Part shown: piece by piece, positions 42,302 to 51,566 of the stretch
Numbering within the stretch: the first letter of the stretch is position 1
Layout: each line of letters begins with the position of its first letter
Assembly (NCBI RefSeq): GCF_015163075.1
Contig: NZ_JADDXU010000010.1
Location: forward strand, 1 to 64,000
DNA length: 64,000 nucleotides
Reading direction: 5' to 3'
Source: Streptomyces justiciae
GTDB taxonomy: Bacteria > Actinomycetota > Actinomycetes > Streptomycetales > Streptomycetaceae
The notes under the pieces: generated by a model
Databases searched by the model: none
What the model was told of the DNA's origin: nothing
What the model saw: the letters and a program-made list of their open reading frames with translations, nothing else
Made by a program: the position numbers and the translations under genes

Positions 42302-43393
42302 TTACGGGATCTGGACCTTGCTGTGGTCGCCGAGCACGAGCCGGTGCACGGCGTGGGTGCGGGGCGAGGGAGTCACCTCGACGTGGTGGCCGATGAGGGA
42401 GACCTCGATCCGGCGCATGCCGACGACGGACGCGCCGCGCAGCACGATCGAGTACTCGATCTCGCTGTCCTCGATGCGGCAGTCCTCGGCGACGGAGGTG
42501 AACGGCCCGACGTAGGAGCCGGCGATCACCGTTCCGGCTCCTACGACGGCCGGTCCGACGACACGGCTGCCGAACACCTTGGCGCCGTCGTCGATCCGGA
42601 CCCGGCCGATGATCTCGCTGGCCGGGTCGACGCTTCCCTCGATCCGCGGTTCGAGCGTCTCCAGGACGGTCCGGTTGACCTCCAGCATGTCGGTGACGTT
42701 GCCGGTGTCCTTCCAGTAGCCGGAGATGGTCGTGGCGCGCACGTCCCGCCCCTGGTCGAGAAGCCACTGCAGCGCGTCGGTGATCTCCAGCTCGCCGCGC
42801 CGGGAGGGCACGACGGCCCGTACTGCCTCGTGCACGACGGGCGTGAAGAGATAGACGCCGACGAGCGCGAGGTCGCTCTTCGGCACCGCGGGCTTCTCCT
42901 CCAGCCCCACCACACGCCCCGTCGCGTCGAGTTCGGCGACGCCGAAGGCGGTGGGGTCGGCGACCCGGGTCAGCAGGATGCGGGCGTCTGGCCGCTCCCG
43001 GCGGAAGTCGTCGACGACGCCGGTGACGCCGCCGACGATGAAGTTGTCGCCGAGGTACATGACGAAGTCGTCGTCGCCGAGGAAGTCCCGGGCGATCTGG
43101 ACGGCGTGGGCGAGCCCGAGGGGCGCGTTCTGGCGCAGGTAGGTCGCCCTGAGGCCGAAGCGGGAGCCGTCGCCGACCGCGCGGCGGATCTCTGGCGCGG
43201 TGTCGCCGACGATGATGCCGGCCTCGGTGACTCCGGCGGCGGCGATGGCCTCCAGGCCGTAGAACAGCACGGGTTTGTTGGCGACGGGGACGAGTTGCTT
43301 GGCGGAGGTGTGGGTGATGGGGCGGAGGCGGGTGCCGGCTCCGCCGCAGAGGACGAGTGCTTTGAGTGTCTTCGGCACTTCAGGTGCTTTCAT
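42302..43393 (-). CDS. rmlA: Glucose-1-phosphate thymidylyltransferase, long form
   Basis: This nucleotidyltransferase makes dTDP-glucose. At 363 residues it is the long form (StrD-like): a catalytic domain with LCGGAGTRLRPITHTSAKQLVPVANKP, VMYLGDNFI and ISGYWKDTGN, then a left-handed beta-helix (IIGRVRIDDGAKVFGSRVVGPAVVGAG). The ATG at 43393 overlaps the stop of the epimerase remnant upstream as ATGA, a relic of an earlier coupled gene order. rmlB follows after 11 bp. Confidence 0.93.
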   Translation of the reverse strand: MKAPEVPKTLKALVLCGGAGTRLRPITHTSAKQLVPVANKPVLFYGLEAIAAAGVTEAGIIVGDTAPEIRRAVGDGSRFGLRATYLRQNAPLGLAHAVQIARDFLGDDDFVMYLGDNFIVGGVTGVVDDFRRERPDARILLTRVADPTAFGVAELDATGRVVGLEEKPAVPKSDLALVGVYLFTPVVHEAVRAVVPSRRGELEITDALQWLLDQGRDVRATTISGYWKDTGNVTDMLEVNRTVLETLEPRIEGSVDPASEIIGRVRIDDGAKVFGSRVVGPAVVGAGTVIAGSYVGPFTSVAEDCRIEDSEIEYSIVLRGASVVGMRRIEVSLIGHHVEVTPSPRTHAVHRLVLGDHSKVQIP

Positions 43394-43592
43394 GACGGCC
43401 GCCCCACGGGTTGTGCGCTGTGCCGTTCGGCCACGAACCACTCCACGGTGTGCCGCAGCCCTTCCTCCAACGGCACCTTCGGGGACCAGCCGAGCCCTTC
43501 CCGGGCCCGGCACGGACATGTCCTCCGCGGAGCAGCGCCTCGCATGGATGCAGATCCGGGAAGCCGATGCCGCTGCTCACCACGAGACGCAT
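43390..43592 (-). pseudogene. Remnant of a nucleotide-sugar epimerase/dehydratase, internal deletion with frame change
   Basis: A normal ribosome site (GGAGG) and an ATG at 43592 begin MRLVVSSGIGF...CEALLRGGHV, a worn version of the epimerase N-terminus (the TGGAGFIGSH glycine motif is lost). After about 25 codons the sequence jumps to GLGWSPKVPLEEGLRHTVEWF, the usual C-terminus, in another frame, ending at 43390. About 250-270 residues are missing. It lies between ugd and rmlA in the same direction, and its stop still overlaps the rmlA start. Confidence 0.75.
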
Positions 43593-44914
43593 GGGATGCC
43601 TCCTGCCTGCGCGCCGAAACCCGGGCGGCCCAGCGCGCGGAGCGTCCACCCCGCCGACAACCAGGGAACCGGGTCCAGGGTGTTACGCGCATCAACGATC
43701 GTCGGAACCCGCACCACCGTCGCGAGAACGGCGGGGTCCAACTCGCGGTACTGAGGCCACTCGGTCAAATGGAGGACGATGTCCGCCTGCTCGCACGTCT
43801 TCGCCACGTCCAGGGTGAACTGGAGGGACGAGTGGGCGACTCTGGCGTTGTCGATCGCCTCTGGGTCATGCACCCGCACATGAGCTCCTCTGCGCCGTGC
43901 GGCGTCCGCGACCGCGAGCGCCGGCGAGTCCCGCACGTCGTCGCTGCCGGGCTTGTAGGCGGCGCCCAGAACTGCGACATTCCGGTCGGCCAGGGAGCCG
44001 CCGACGAGGCCCTCTGCCATGTCGACAGTGCGCCTCCGCTGCCGGATGTTGATTTCGTCCACTTGCCTGAGGAAGGCCACTGCCGGCCCTTGGCCGAGTT
44101 CCTCGGCAAAGGCACCGAGAGCCCGGATGTCCTTGGCTAGACAGCTCCCGCCGAAGCCGAGGCCCGGGGCCAGGAATCGGAGGCCGATTCGCGAGTCACA
44201 GCCCATCGCCTCGGCGAGCGTGAGTACATCGGCGCCTACGGCCTCACAGATCTCCGACATGGCGTTAATGAAGGAGATCTTGGTCGCGAGGAAGGCATTC
44301 GAGGCAAGCTTGACCAGCTCGGCGGTGGGCGGATCGGTGACGATGAACGAGGTGCCGTCCTGCAACAGCGGTGCGTAGATCTCCCGCACACGCACCTCGG
44401 CCCAGGCCGACCGCGCCCCGACGACGATCCGCTCGGGACACAACATGTCCTCGACCGCACGGCCCTCGCGCAGGAACTCAGGGTTCCAGGCGACCTCGAT
44501 GTGCAGCCGCCGGGCCAGGCGGTCGGCGGTGCCCACGGGGACAGTGGACTTACCCACGAGCAGAACTCGCCCATCGGTGGGCAGATACCGTGCCAGCTCA
44601 TCCACAGCGGCGTCGACGTAGGTCAGGTCGGCGGCGTGGGAGCCGCGCTGCTGAGGAGTGCCGACGCAGAGGAAGTGGGTGTCGGCGAAATTCGCGGCCT
44701 CGGCCAGTGAGCCGGTGAACCTCAGTCTGCCCGCGTCCACGGCCCGCTTGACCAGTTCGGACAGTCCAGGCTCGAAGAACGGAGGTCTGCCGGCGGCGAG
44801 CGTGGCGATCCGCTCCGTGTCGACGTCCACGCCGAGCACTTCGTGGCCGATGTCCGCCAGGCAAGCAGCCTGGACTGCTCCTACGTATCCGGTACCGGTG
44901 ACTGTGAGGCGCAT
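43577..44914 (-). CDS. ugd: UDP-glucose 6-dehydrogenase
   Basis: Ugd oxidises UDP-glucose to UDP-glucuronate, a likely acidic component of the polymer. The 445-residue product has the NAD motif VTGTGYVGAVQAACLADIGHEV, AWNPEFLREGRAVEDML, the catalytic Cys in GFGGSCLAKD (Ala where Pro is usual), and the C-terminal LGAAYKPGSDDVRDSP. Its last codons overlap the start of the epimerase remnant. It lies 37 bp after the GT4 gene in the same unit. Confidence 0.95.
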   Translation of the reverse strand: MRLTVTGTGYVGAVQAACLADIGHEVLGVDVDTERIATLAAGRPPFFEPGLSELVKRAVDAGRLRFTGSLAEAANFADTHFLCVGTPQQRGSHAADLTYVDAAVDELARYLPTDGRVLLVGKSTVPVGTADRLARRLHIEVAWNPEFLREGRAVEDMLCPERIVVGARSAWAEVRVREIYAPLLQDGTSFIVTDPPTAELVKLASNAFLATKISFINAMSEICEAVGADVLTLAEAMGCDSRIGLRFLAPGLGFGGSCLAKDIRALGAFAEELGQGPAVAFLRQVDEINIRQRRRTVDMAEGLVGGSLADRNVAVLGAAYKPGSDDVRDSPALAVADAARRRGAHVRVHDPEAIDNARVAHSSLQFTLDVAKTCEQADIVLHLTEWPQYRELDPAVLATVVRVPTIVDARNTLDPVPWLSAGWTLRALGRPGFGAQAGGIPCVSW

Positions 44915-44951
44915 GTCGGTCTCCGTGGGGAGCGTGGTGGCTGCGAGCTGG

Positions 44952-46208
44952 TCAGGGGGCGGGCAGGGGAAGGCCCAGCAGGTCGCGGTAGCAGGCGTCG
45001 ACGGCCGCGCACATCACCTGCGGGACGAAGGTGGTGCGCACGCGTCGGCAGCCCTGTCGCCCCATGGCGGCGGCCTGGTCAGGGTGATCAAGCAGCCAGC
45101 CGATCGCGCGCGCGGCTGCGTCCGGGGCGGCGGGCTCCACAAGCAGCCCCGTGGCTCCGTGCTCCACCAGATCGGGTACACCGTTCACAGCGGTCGCGAC
45201 AACCGGGCGGGCGGCGGCCAGCGCCTCGGTAAGGGCCCGGCCGAGCCCCTCGTACAGCGAGGTGATGGCGAAGACGTCGAGGCCGGCAACGAGCCAGGAG
45301 GCGTCCTCTCGGTACCCGGTGATGGTCAGGTCGACGCCGAGTTCCGTGGCGAGCAACCGGACGTCGTCTTCCAGAGGCCCGTCGCCGATTATGACGAATG
45401 CGGTGTCCGGGTGCTCGACGCGCAGGGCGGCCGCCATCCGGACGAAGTCCAGCGGCGCCTTCTGGGTGTCGAGGCGGCCGACGGTGCCGATCAGGGCAGT
45501 GGTGCGGGGTATCCCGAGCATGCGGCGGGCCATCGGGTCGAACCGATGGGGGATTTGGGACAGGTCGACAGCGGACGGCACCACTTGGACGCGGCCGGGC
45601 GGGGCGAGCCGGTCCTTGACGGCCTGCTCGGCCACCCGGGGGGCGACGGCGAGGAATCGGTGGGTGAAGCGTCGCGTGAACCGCTCCAGAAAGCGGTACA
45701 GCGCACCCCGGGAGCGAGACATGTACGGGTGGAAGCTGATGCCGTGGAAGGTGTGCACGACGACCGGCGTCCGGCACAGCCGTGCCGCGACCCGGCCGAG
45801 GAAGCCGCCCTTGGCGGAGTGGGTGTGCACGACAGTGAACCGCTCGCGACGGATCAGCCGCGTCAGCCGCCACAGGACCAAGAGGTCGGCGGGGGCCAGG
45901 GTATGCCGGAAACCACGCAGTTCGACCGTGCGGAGTCCGGCCGCGCGGGCCCGGTCCCAGAGTTCGCCGCCCGGCACGCCGGCGATCCACACCTCGTAGC
46001 ACCCCTGGTCCATGCCCGCCGCCGAGAGCAGGGTGTTGCCCCCCGCCCCGGCGCGGAACCGGGTGATGACATGCAGGACCTTGATGCGAGGCAGCACCGG
46101 CGGTTCCGGCAGCTGAACCGCCGGCGCCACCTGAGGAGGCGGCGCGGGCCACCGGACGGTCACGCCGTCCTGCCGAGCCGCGCCGGGGACCAGAGTCCCG
46201 TTTCGCAT
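44952..46208 (-). CDS. GT4-family glycosyltransferase
   Basis: This 418-residue retaining transferase adds a sugar to the lipid-linked repeat unit. The N-terminal domain has VLHVITRFRAGAGGNTLL and the acceptor-side HTHSAKGGFLGRVAARL. The C-terminal nucleotide-sugar domain has GTVGRLDTQKAPLDFV and the E-x7-E motif in LYEGLGRALTEALAAARP, then GVPDLVEHGATGLLV. It is the first gene after operator B, with rmlA, rmlB and ugd downstream. Confidence 0.93.
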   Translation of the reverse strand: MRNGTLVPGAARQDGVTVRWPAPPPQVAPAVQLPEPPVLPRIKVLHVITRFRAGAGGNTLLSAAGMDQGCYEVWIAGVPGGELWDRARAAGLRTVELRGFRHTLAPADLLVLWRLTRLIRRERFTVVHTHSAKGGFLGRVAARLCRTPVVVHTFHGISFHPYMSRSRGALYRFLERFTRRFTHRFLAVAPRVAEQAVKDRLAPPGRVQVVPSAVDLSQIPHRFDPMARRMLGIPRTTALIGTVGRLDTQKAPLDFVRMAAALRVEHPDTAFVIIGDGPLEDDVRLLATELGVDLTITGYREDASWLVAGLDVFAITSLYEGLGRALTEALAAARPVVATAVNGVPDLVEHGATGLLVEPAAPDAAARAIGWLLDHPDQAAAMGRQGCRRVRTTFVPQVMCAAVDACYRDLLGLPLPAP

Positions 46209-46234
46209 CGCCGTTCACCACCGATGACAAAGAT

Positions 46235-46286
46235 GTATATTTACGACGTATACATACATCTTCGCCCTTCGGGCAATCGTGGTCAA
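46235..46286 (-). promoter_or_regulatory. Polysaccharide-locus promoter/operator B (before the GT4-ugd-rmlAB unit)
   Basis: On the minus strand TTGACC (46281-46286), a 17-nt spacer and GAAGAT (46258-46263) are followed 4 nt later by GTATACGTCGTAAATATAC (46253-46235), with the GT4 start 26 nt on. The site is inside a larger inverted repeat: AAGATGTAT (46230-46238) and ATACATCTT (46254-46262). The divergent methyltransferase gene starts 50 nt from the other side, so it may be affected too. Confidence 0.85.
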
Positions 46287-46303
46287 TCCGGCGGAGGATT
46301 CGC

Positions 46304-47245
46304 ATGGCTCTGGCCGACCCGGAACGGATCCGGAAACTGCTCGTGTGTCCGCGTTGTCGGTCGCCCCTGGTGACGGACGGCGACAGTGCAGTCTGCAGGA
46401 CACCTTCCTGCTCCCAAAATGTCTTTCCCATGGTCGGTCGCTGGCCAGTCCTGATCGACTTCGAACGTAGCGTCGTGAGCCAGCAGGAATTTGGACCGGC
46501 CACAGGCCCGCCCCACCTCCCGGGCCTCGTCCGTCACCTCCCCGCTCCGGTGCGCCGTGTGTGGAAGCCGCCCAACCGGGTCGCCGCCCACAACGTTGAA
46601 CTGCTGTTGAAGGGCCTGAGCGGCTCCGCGCGGACGCTGCTGGTGGTCGGAGGGGCCACGGTCGGCAACGGGGTGGAGGCCGTCTACCGCGCGCCAGACG
46701 TGGAGGTGATCGCCTTCGACATCGTTCCCAGTCCAGTGACCCAATTCATCGCGGACGCCCACAGCATCCCGTTGTCCACGGCGAGCGTAGACGCGGTTCT
46801 GGTTCAGGCTGTACTGGAGCATGTGATCGATCCCCTTCGGGTCGTCGCTGAGATCCACCGGGTACTCAAGGACGAGGGACTCGTCTATGCGGAGACCCCG
46901 TTCCTCCAGCAAGTGCACGCTGGCGCACACGACTTCATGCGGTACACCGCAAGCGGCCACCGTTATCTGTTCCGGCGCTTCGAAGAGCTGTCCGCAGGCC
47001 TGGTGACGGGCCCGGGCACTCAACTGCTCTGGAGTGTGGAGCACTTGGTCCGCGGCCTGACGCACTCCGCCCTCGCTGGCCGTGCGACCCGCGGCCTTCT
47101 GTGCTGGCTACGCGCGCTGGACCATCTGGTCCCCGAGAACTTCGCTCTGGACGACGCTTCGGCCCTGTACTTCCTGGGGCGAAAGCGCGAACGAGCAATG
47201 ACAGCCCAGGAGATCGTCGCCTACTACCGCGGAGCACAGGCCTAG
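46304..47245 (+). CDS. SAM-dependent methyltransferase with N-terminal zinc ribbon
   Basis: The 313-residue product starts with a Trm112-like ribbon (LLVCPRCRSPLVTDGDSAVC...C), then a class I methyltransferase domain: TLLVVGGATVGNGVEA as motif I, IAFDIVPSPV, DAVLVQAVLEHVIDPLRVVAEIHRVLKD. It probably modifies a sugar or lipid-linked precursor. GGAGGA precedes the ATG. It is the only gene of its unit and is read away from operator B. Third positions are less GC-rich than in the flanking genes. Confidence 0.85.
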   Translation: MALADPERIRKLLVCPRCRSPLVTDGDSAVCRTPSCSQNVFPMVGRWPVLIDFERSVVSQQEFGPATGPPHLPGLVRHLPAPVRRVWKPPNRVAAHNVELLLKGLSGSARTLLVVGGATVGNGVEAVYRAPDVEVIAFDIVPSPVTQFIADAHSIPLSTASVDAVLVQAVLEHVIDPLRVVAEIHRVLKDEGLVYAETPFLQQVHAGAHDFMRYTASGHRYLFRRFEELSAGLVTGPGTQLLWSVEHLVRGLTHSALAGRATRGLLCWLRALDHLVPENFALDDASALYFLGRKRERAMTAQEIVAYYRGAQA

Positions 47246-47274
47246 ACACACAGCGGGTCCAGCCCCATTCACAA

Positions 47275-48003
47275 CTACTCGTCCAGCTCTGCGCCGCCCT
47301 TGCGGGCGACACCGGCGACAATGTAGCGCGAATGCTCGGCCACGAGACGCTCGAGGACCAGGCGGTCCATCGTTCCGAGGGCCCGGCGCTGCACCTCCGA
47401 GCGTCCGAGCAGTCCGAGGACCCCGAACGCCCTGATGTCTGTGCCGTCGAACGGAGACAGCAGGGCGCCGATCTCGTCGAGGCCGACGTAGCGCCATCCA
47501 TGACGGCCCCACCCGAAGCGGCTGCGCAGGTGTGCGTGCAGCCGACTCCCCCTTGCCCCTTCGGCGAACCAGAGTTCCCCACCGTTGCGCAGTGCCCGCC
47601 AGATGTTCCCGACCGCGGCTCGCTGCAAGCCCACGGCGTCCCCGCCCCGCATGCCGAAAACGCCGAGCAGCGACTTGAACACGATCACATCGAAGCTCGC
47701 CGTGTACGGAATATCGAGTACGTCGATCGCCTCGTACGCGATGCGGTCCTCGACGCCGTGGGCGGCATGGCAGCGACGGAGTGCGTCGGAGGGGGCCTCG
47801 GTGCCTGAGCAGACCACTGCGAAGCCTTTTGCGGCCAGCCACAGGGAGAGGTTCCCATGTGCTCCGCCGGCGCCCACCTCCAGTGCTTTGAGCCCGGTCG
47901 CCCTCAACTCCGTGCGCTGCTCCCAGAAGGCAAGGGCTCTGGACCAGTTCGCTGCGTCCCAGCCGACGCTCTCCCAAACCAGTGTCGTAGCCATGGTGAT
48001 CAC
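47275..48003 (-). CDS. SAM-dependent class I methyltransferase
   Basis: The 242-residue product has GLKALEVGAGGAHGNLSLWLAAKG as SAM motif I and IAYEAIDVLDIPYTASFDVIVFKSLLGVFG around motifs II-IV. The GTG start overlaps the TGA of the epimerase gene by 4 bp, so it is coupled to it, third in the unit after the sugar transferase. It probably methylates a sugar of the repeat unit. It converges on the other methyltransferase gene with a 29-bp gap. Confidence 0.87.
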   Translation of the reverse strand: MITMATTLVWESVGWDAANWSRALAFWEQRTELRATGLKALEVGAGGAHGNLSLWLAAKGFAVVCSGTEAPSDALRRCHAAHGVEDRIAYEAIDVLDIPYTASFDVIVFKSLLGVFGMRGGDAVGLQRAAVGNIWRALRNGGELWFAEGARGSRLHAHLRSRFGWGRHGWRYVGLDEIGALLSPFDGTDIRAFGVLGLLGRSEVQRRALGTMDRLVLERLVAEHSRYIVAGVARKGGAELDE

Positions 48004-48961
48004 ACTGCTGCCGGGCCCGGGGACCGTCGGCGGTGCCCGGCGAGTTCAGCTCGCACCATCGCCGCCAGACCAGTGCGCAGATCAGTACGCGGGCGGTAAC
48101 CGAATGCGTCCCGGGCCACGCTGATGTCGGCGGCGGTGCGACGGGCGTCGCCGGGGCGAGCGGGGCCGGGTACCACGTTCACGGGGTCAGTCAGCTTGCC
48201 GAGCAGCGCGACGACCTGGCGCATCGTCACCTCGCAGCCACCGCCGAGGTTGGCCACACCGATCCAGGAGGAGGTGGCTGCCTCGCGCATGGCCCTCACC
48301 ACGTCCCCGACGTAGGTGAAGTCACGGCTCTGGCCACCGTCTCCGTAGAGGGGGAACGGTCGGTGTGTGCAGGCGGCCGCCACCAACCGGGCGAACGCCA
48401 TGTCGGGCCGCTGCCGGGGGCCGTACACACTGAACAGCCGTAGAGAGGTGGCCGGGACACCGAACGCGGTGCGGTACGCCTCGCAAAGTTGCTCGGCGGA
48501 GAGTTTGGTGACGCCGTATGGCGAGACGGGACTCGGCCGCACCGTCTCTGGGGTCGGGTATGCCTCCGCGTCTCCGTACACCGACGAGCTGGAAGCGAAG
48601 ACAAGCCGGGGCAGTCTCGTGTCCCTGGCCGTCTCGAGCACGCGCTGGGTCACCAGGACGTTCCGTTCGAGGTACACCGCGAACTCGACTCCCCAGGAAC
48701 CGCGGACGCCGGGCTGGCCCGCCAGGTGGTACACGGCGTCCGCGTCCGCGAACAGGGGCTCCAGACGGAGGTCCAGGAGATCGGCACGGCGGAATGCGAA
48801 CCGGTCATTGCAGAGCAGCCCGGCCAGGTTGAGCTGTTTGCGCCAAGGTTCGTAATAATCGGTCAACGCGTCGACTCCGACGACCTCGTCCCCGCAGGAC
48901 AACAAGTATTCGCACAGGTGGGAGCCGATGAATCCGGCTGCTCCGGTCACCACGGCATGCA

Positions 48962-48962
<1 letters not shown>
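48000..48962 (-). CDS. NAD-dependent epimerase/dehydratase (UDP-sugar type)
   Basis: The 320-residue extended SDR has VTGAAGFIGSHLCEYLLSCGDEV, the substrate-side region HLAGQPGVRGSW, FASSSSVYGDAE, YxxxK in PYGVTKLSAEQL, and LRLFSVYGPRQRPDMAF. The sequence suits a UDP-glucuronate 4-epimerase or decarboxylase, which fits with ugd in the locus. Its start overlaps the stop of the sugar transferase by 1 bp. It is the same family as the remnant at 43390-43592. Confidence 0.92.
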
Positions 48963-49636
<674 letters not shown>

Positions 49637-49653
49637 AGGATGCCCTTGGTACC

Positions 49654-49704
49654 GTATATTTACATCGTAAACGCAATTTACCGCCGCATGCGCCGCGAGG
49701 TCAA
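49654..49704 (-). promoter_or_regulatory. Polysaccharide-locus promoter/operator C (before the sugar transferase)
   Basis: On the minus strand TTGACC (49699-49704), 17 nt and GTAAAT (49676-49681) are followed 3 nt later by GTTTACGATGTAAATATAC (49672-49654). The sugar-transferase ATG is 17 nt further. The operator differs from site B at three positions. Confidence 0.8.
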
Positions 49705-49770
49705 GCGCTGCGTCTGCCCGCCCCTCACGTTCAGGTGGCAAGCCGCCGGAGAGCGACGTAGGTTCGAAGG

Positions 49771-50583
49771 ATGTTCGAGCCGTTCTACTTCTCGTCCGAA
49801 CCCCTGTCGGCCCTCGCCGACCAACACCGTGACGCGTTCCGCAACGCACGGCCGTTCCCTCATGTCGTCCTGAACGACTTCCTGCCCAACAGTGTGCTCG
49901 ACAAGGTCGTCGCGGAGTTCCCCGAGCCGGGCTCGACGCCCTGGAAAAGGTTCGACAAAGCGACTTCGAAGAAGCTGGCGAGCGAGGGGGACGCCTTCTT
50001 CGGTGAGTTCACACGCCACGTGCTCACGCAGTTCAACTCCGCGACGTTCCTCGGCTTTCTCGAGGATCTGACCGGCATCGACGGCCTGGTGGGAGATCCA
50101 TATTTCGAGGGGGGAGGGCTGCATCAGATCGAGCGGGGCGGCTTCCTCAAAGTGCATGCGGACTTCAACCGGCACGAAAAGCTGCGTCTTGACCGCCGAC
50201 TGAACGTTCTCGTCTATCTGAACAAGGACTGGGAGGAGTCCTACGGGGGCGCGTTGGAACTCTGGAATCGGGAGATGACACGTGCGGAGAAGCGCATTTT
50301 TCCCGTGTTCAACCGATTCATGGTCTTCGCTACCACGGATTTCGCCTACCACGGCCATCCGGAGCCACTGGCCTGTCCACCCGACCGGACCCGCCGTTCG
50401 ATGGCGCTCTACTATTACACGAACGGCCGCCCGACACAGGAACAGAGTTCCGGGCACAGCACCCTCTATCAGGCGCGGCCGGGCGAACGCCGGGCTCGCG
50501 CCCGCAGGGCAGTCGAGCGTGTGACACCACCGGTCTTGCTCGACGCCGCGCGGCATGCGAAGCGGCGCATGGTGTCGCATTAG
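49771..50583 (+). CDS. 2-oxoglutarate/Fe(II)-dependent oxygenase
   Basis: The 270-residue cupin-fold oxygenase has the iron ligands His129 and Asp131 in KVHADFNRH and His194 in AYHGHPEPL, with the oxoglutarate Arg/Ser in RTRRSMALYYYT. It resembles enzymes that hydroxylate sugars, amino acids or lipids. In this locus it may modify the polymer or its precursor. It is read alone to the right, 98 bp from operator C, and its stop overlaps the GT2 gene on the other strand by 4 bp. Confidence 0.85.
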   Translation: MFEPFYFSSEPLSALADQHRDAFRNARPFPHVVLNDFLPNSVLDKVVAEFPEPGSTPWKRFDKATSKKLASEGDAFFGEFTRHVLTQFNSATFLGFLEDLTGIDGLVGDPYFEGGGLHQIERGGFLKVHADFNRHEKLRLDRRLNVLVYLNKDWEESYGGALELWNREMTRAEKRIFPVFNRFMVFATTDFAYHGHPEPLACPPDRTRRSMALYYYTNGRPTQEQSSGHSTLYQARPGERRARARRAVERVTPPVLLDAARHAKRRMVSH

Positions 50584-51566
50584 CGTCGCCGCAGCGCCGG
50601 TCCGGGGGGCGGCCCCATCCCGTGACCCTCGCGGAACCATCCCAGGAACCGCCAGTAGGCGGCCACAGTGGGTGCCACGTCCCCCCATCGCCGCCGCAGA
50701 GCCACGACCGCCAGCCGCGCGAACGGTTCCACCGACAGGCTCAGCACCATGAGCAGCCACGCCTGATGCGGCTTCCACTGCCGGAATGCGTAGCGGCTGC
50801 GGCTGCACAACAGCAAGTAGTGTCGCCACGGGCCGAGTTGAGCGGAGCTCACCTGGCCGATGTGACAGACCCTGGCCTGGTTCACGTGATACGAGGGCCA
50901 ACCGGCCCGGCGTGCCCGCAGGGAGAAGTCGACCTCTTCGAGATACAGGAAATAGCCCTCGTCGAAGCCGCCCAGATCGGCGAACAGGGACCGGCGCACC
51001 AGAAAGAACGCCCCGATGACCTGATCCACCGGGCCCGAGCGGGTCAGATCATCGGGCCTGAGATGGTGCGGCGGGAAGAGTGCGGGTACGAGCTGGTCGA
51101 GTCCCGTCATCTTGCCGACATATGTACGCAGGCTGGGGAACCTGGAGCAGGACACCTGAGGACGGTCGTACTGGTCCACCATGAGCGCGCCGAAGATCCC
51201 GAAGCCGTCCGCGACGGGCGCCCGCAGCATCCGGCCCACGACCCGCAAGGCATCGGGATGCAGCCGTGTGTCCGGGTTGAGGAAGAGCACGAAGTCGCTA
51301 CCACCGCGGGCGGCTCCCTGGTTGCAGGCTGTGGCGAACCCGCGGTTGCGCCCGTTGCGCACGACCTCGTGGGGGATGTCCGCCGTGGTCAGACCGTCGG
51401 CTGAGCCATCGGTGGAGGCGTTGTCGACGACCACGATCCGCGCCACCCGGAACTGCGATCGGTCGCTTGCGACTATCGAACGCAGGCACTCCCCCAAGCA
51501 CGCGCCCGTATTCCAGTTCACGATCACCACATCGGCGGTGGGAGGCGTCCCCTCGGCGGCGATCAC
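50580..51566 (-). CDS. GT2-family glycosyltransferase
   Basis: The 328-residue inverting transferase has a GT-A fold: VVIVNWNTGACLGECLRSI, VVVDNASTDGSADGL, LFLNPDTRLHPDAL with the DxD-like metal site, and FLYLEEVDFSLRARRAGW. Similar proteins are rhamnosyl- or hexosyltransferases. The GTG start overlaps the TGA of the upstream GT4-like gene, so both act in the same unit under operator D. A hydrophobic region near the C-terminus (AWLLMVLSLSVEPFARLAVVAL) may touch the membrane. Confidence 0.92.
   Translation of the reverse strand: MIAAEGTPPTADVVIVNWNTGACLGECLRSIVASDRSQFRVARIVVVDNASTDGSADGLTTADIPHEVVRNGRNRGFATACNQGAARGGSDFVLFLNPDTRLHPDALRVVGRMLRAPVADGFGIFGALMVDQYDRPQVSCSRFPSLRTYVGKMTGLDQLVPALFPPHHLRPDDLTRSGPVDQVIGAFFLVRRSLFADLGGFDEGYFLYLEEVDFSLRARRAGWPSYHVNQARVCHIGQVSSAQLGPWRHYLLLCSRSRYAFRQWKPHQAWLLMVLSLSVEPFARLAVVALRRRWGDVAPTVAAYWRFLGWFREGHGMGPPPGPALRRR

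Noticed and set aside
43380..43649. 89-codon minus-strand frame starting with the epimerase-like N-terminus as a real small gene
   Set aside because: After 25 codons it enters the epimerase C-terminal region in the wrong phase, as expected for a pseudogene and not a functional small protein.
46230..46262. Short peptides such as YIYDVYIHL encoded across operators B, C and E, considered as a conserved peptide
   Set aside because: The similarity comes from the shared operator DNA read in one frame; there is no ribosome site and the frames differ in their flanks.
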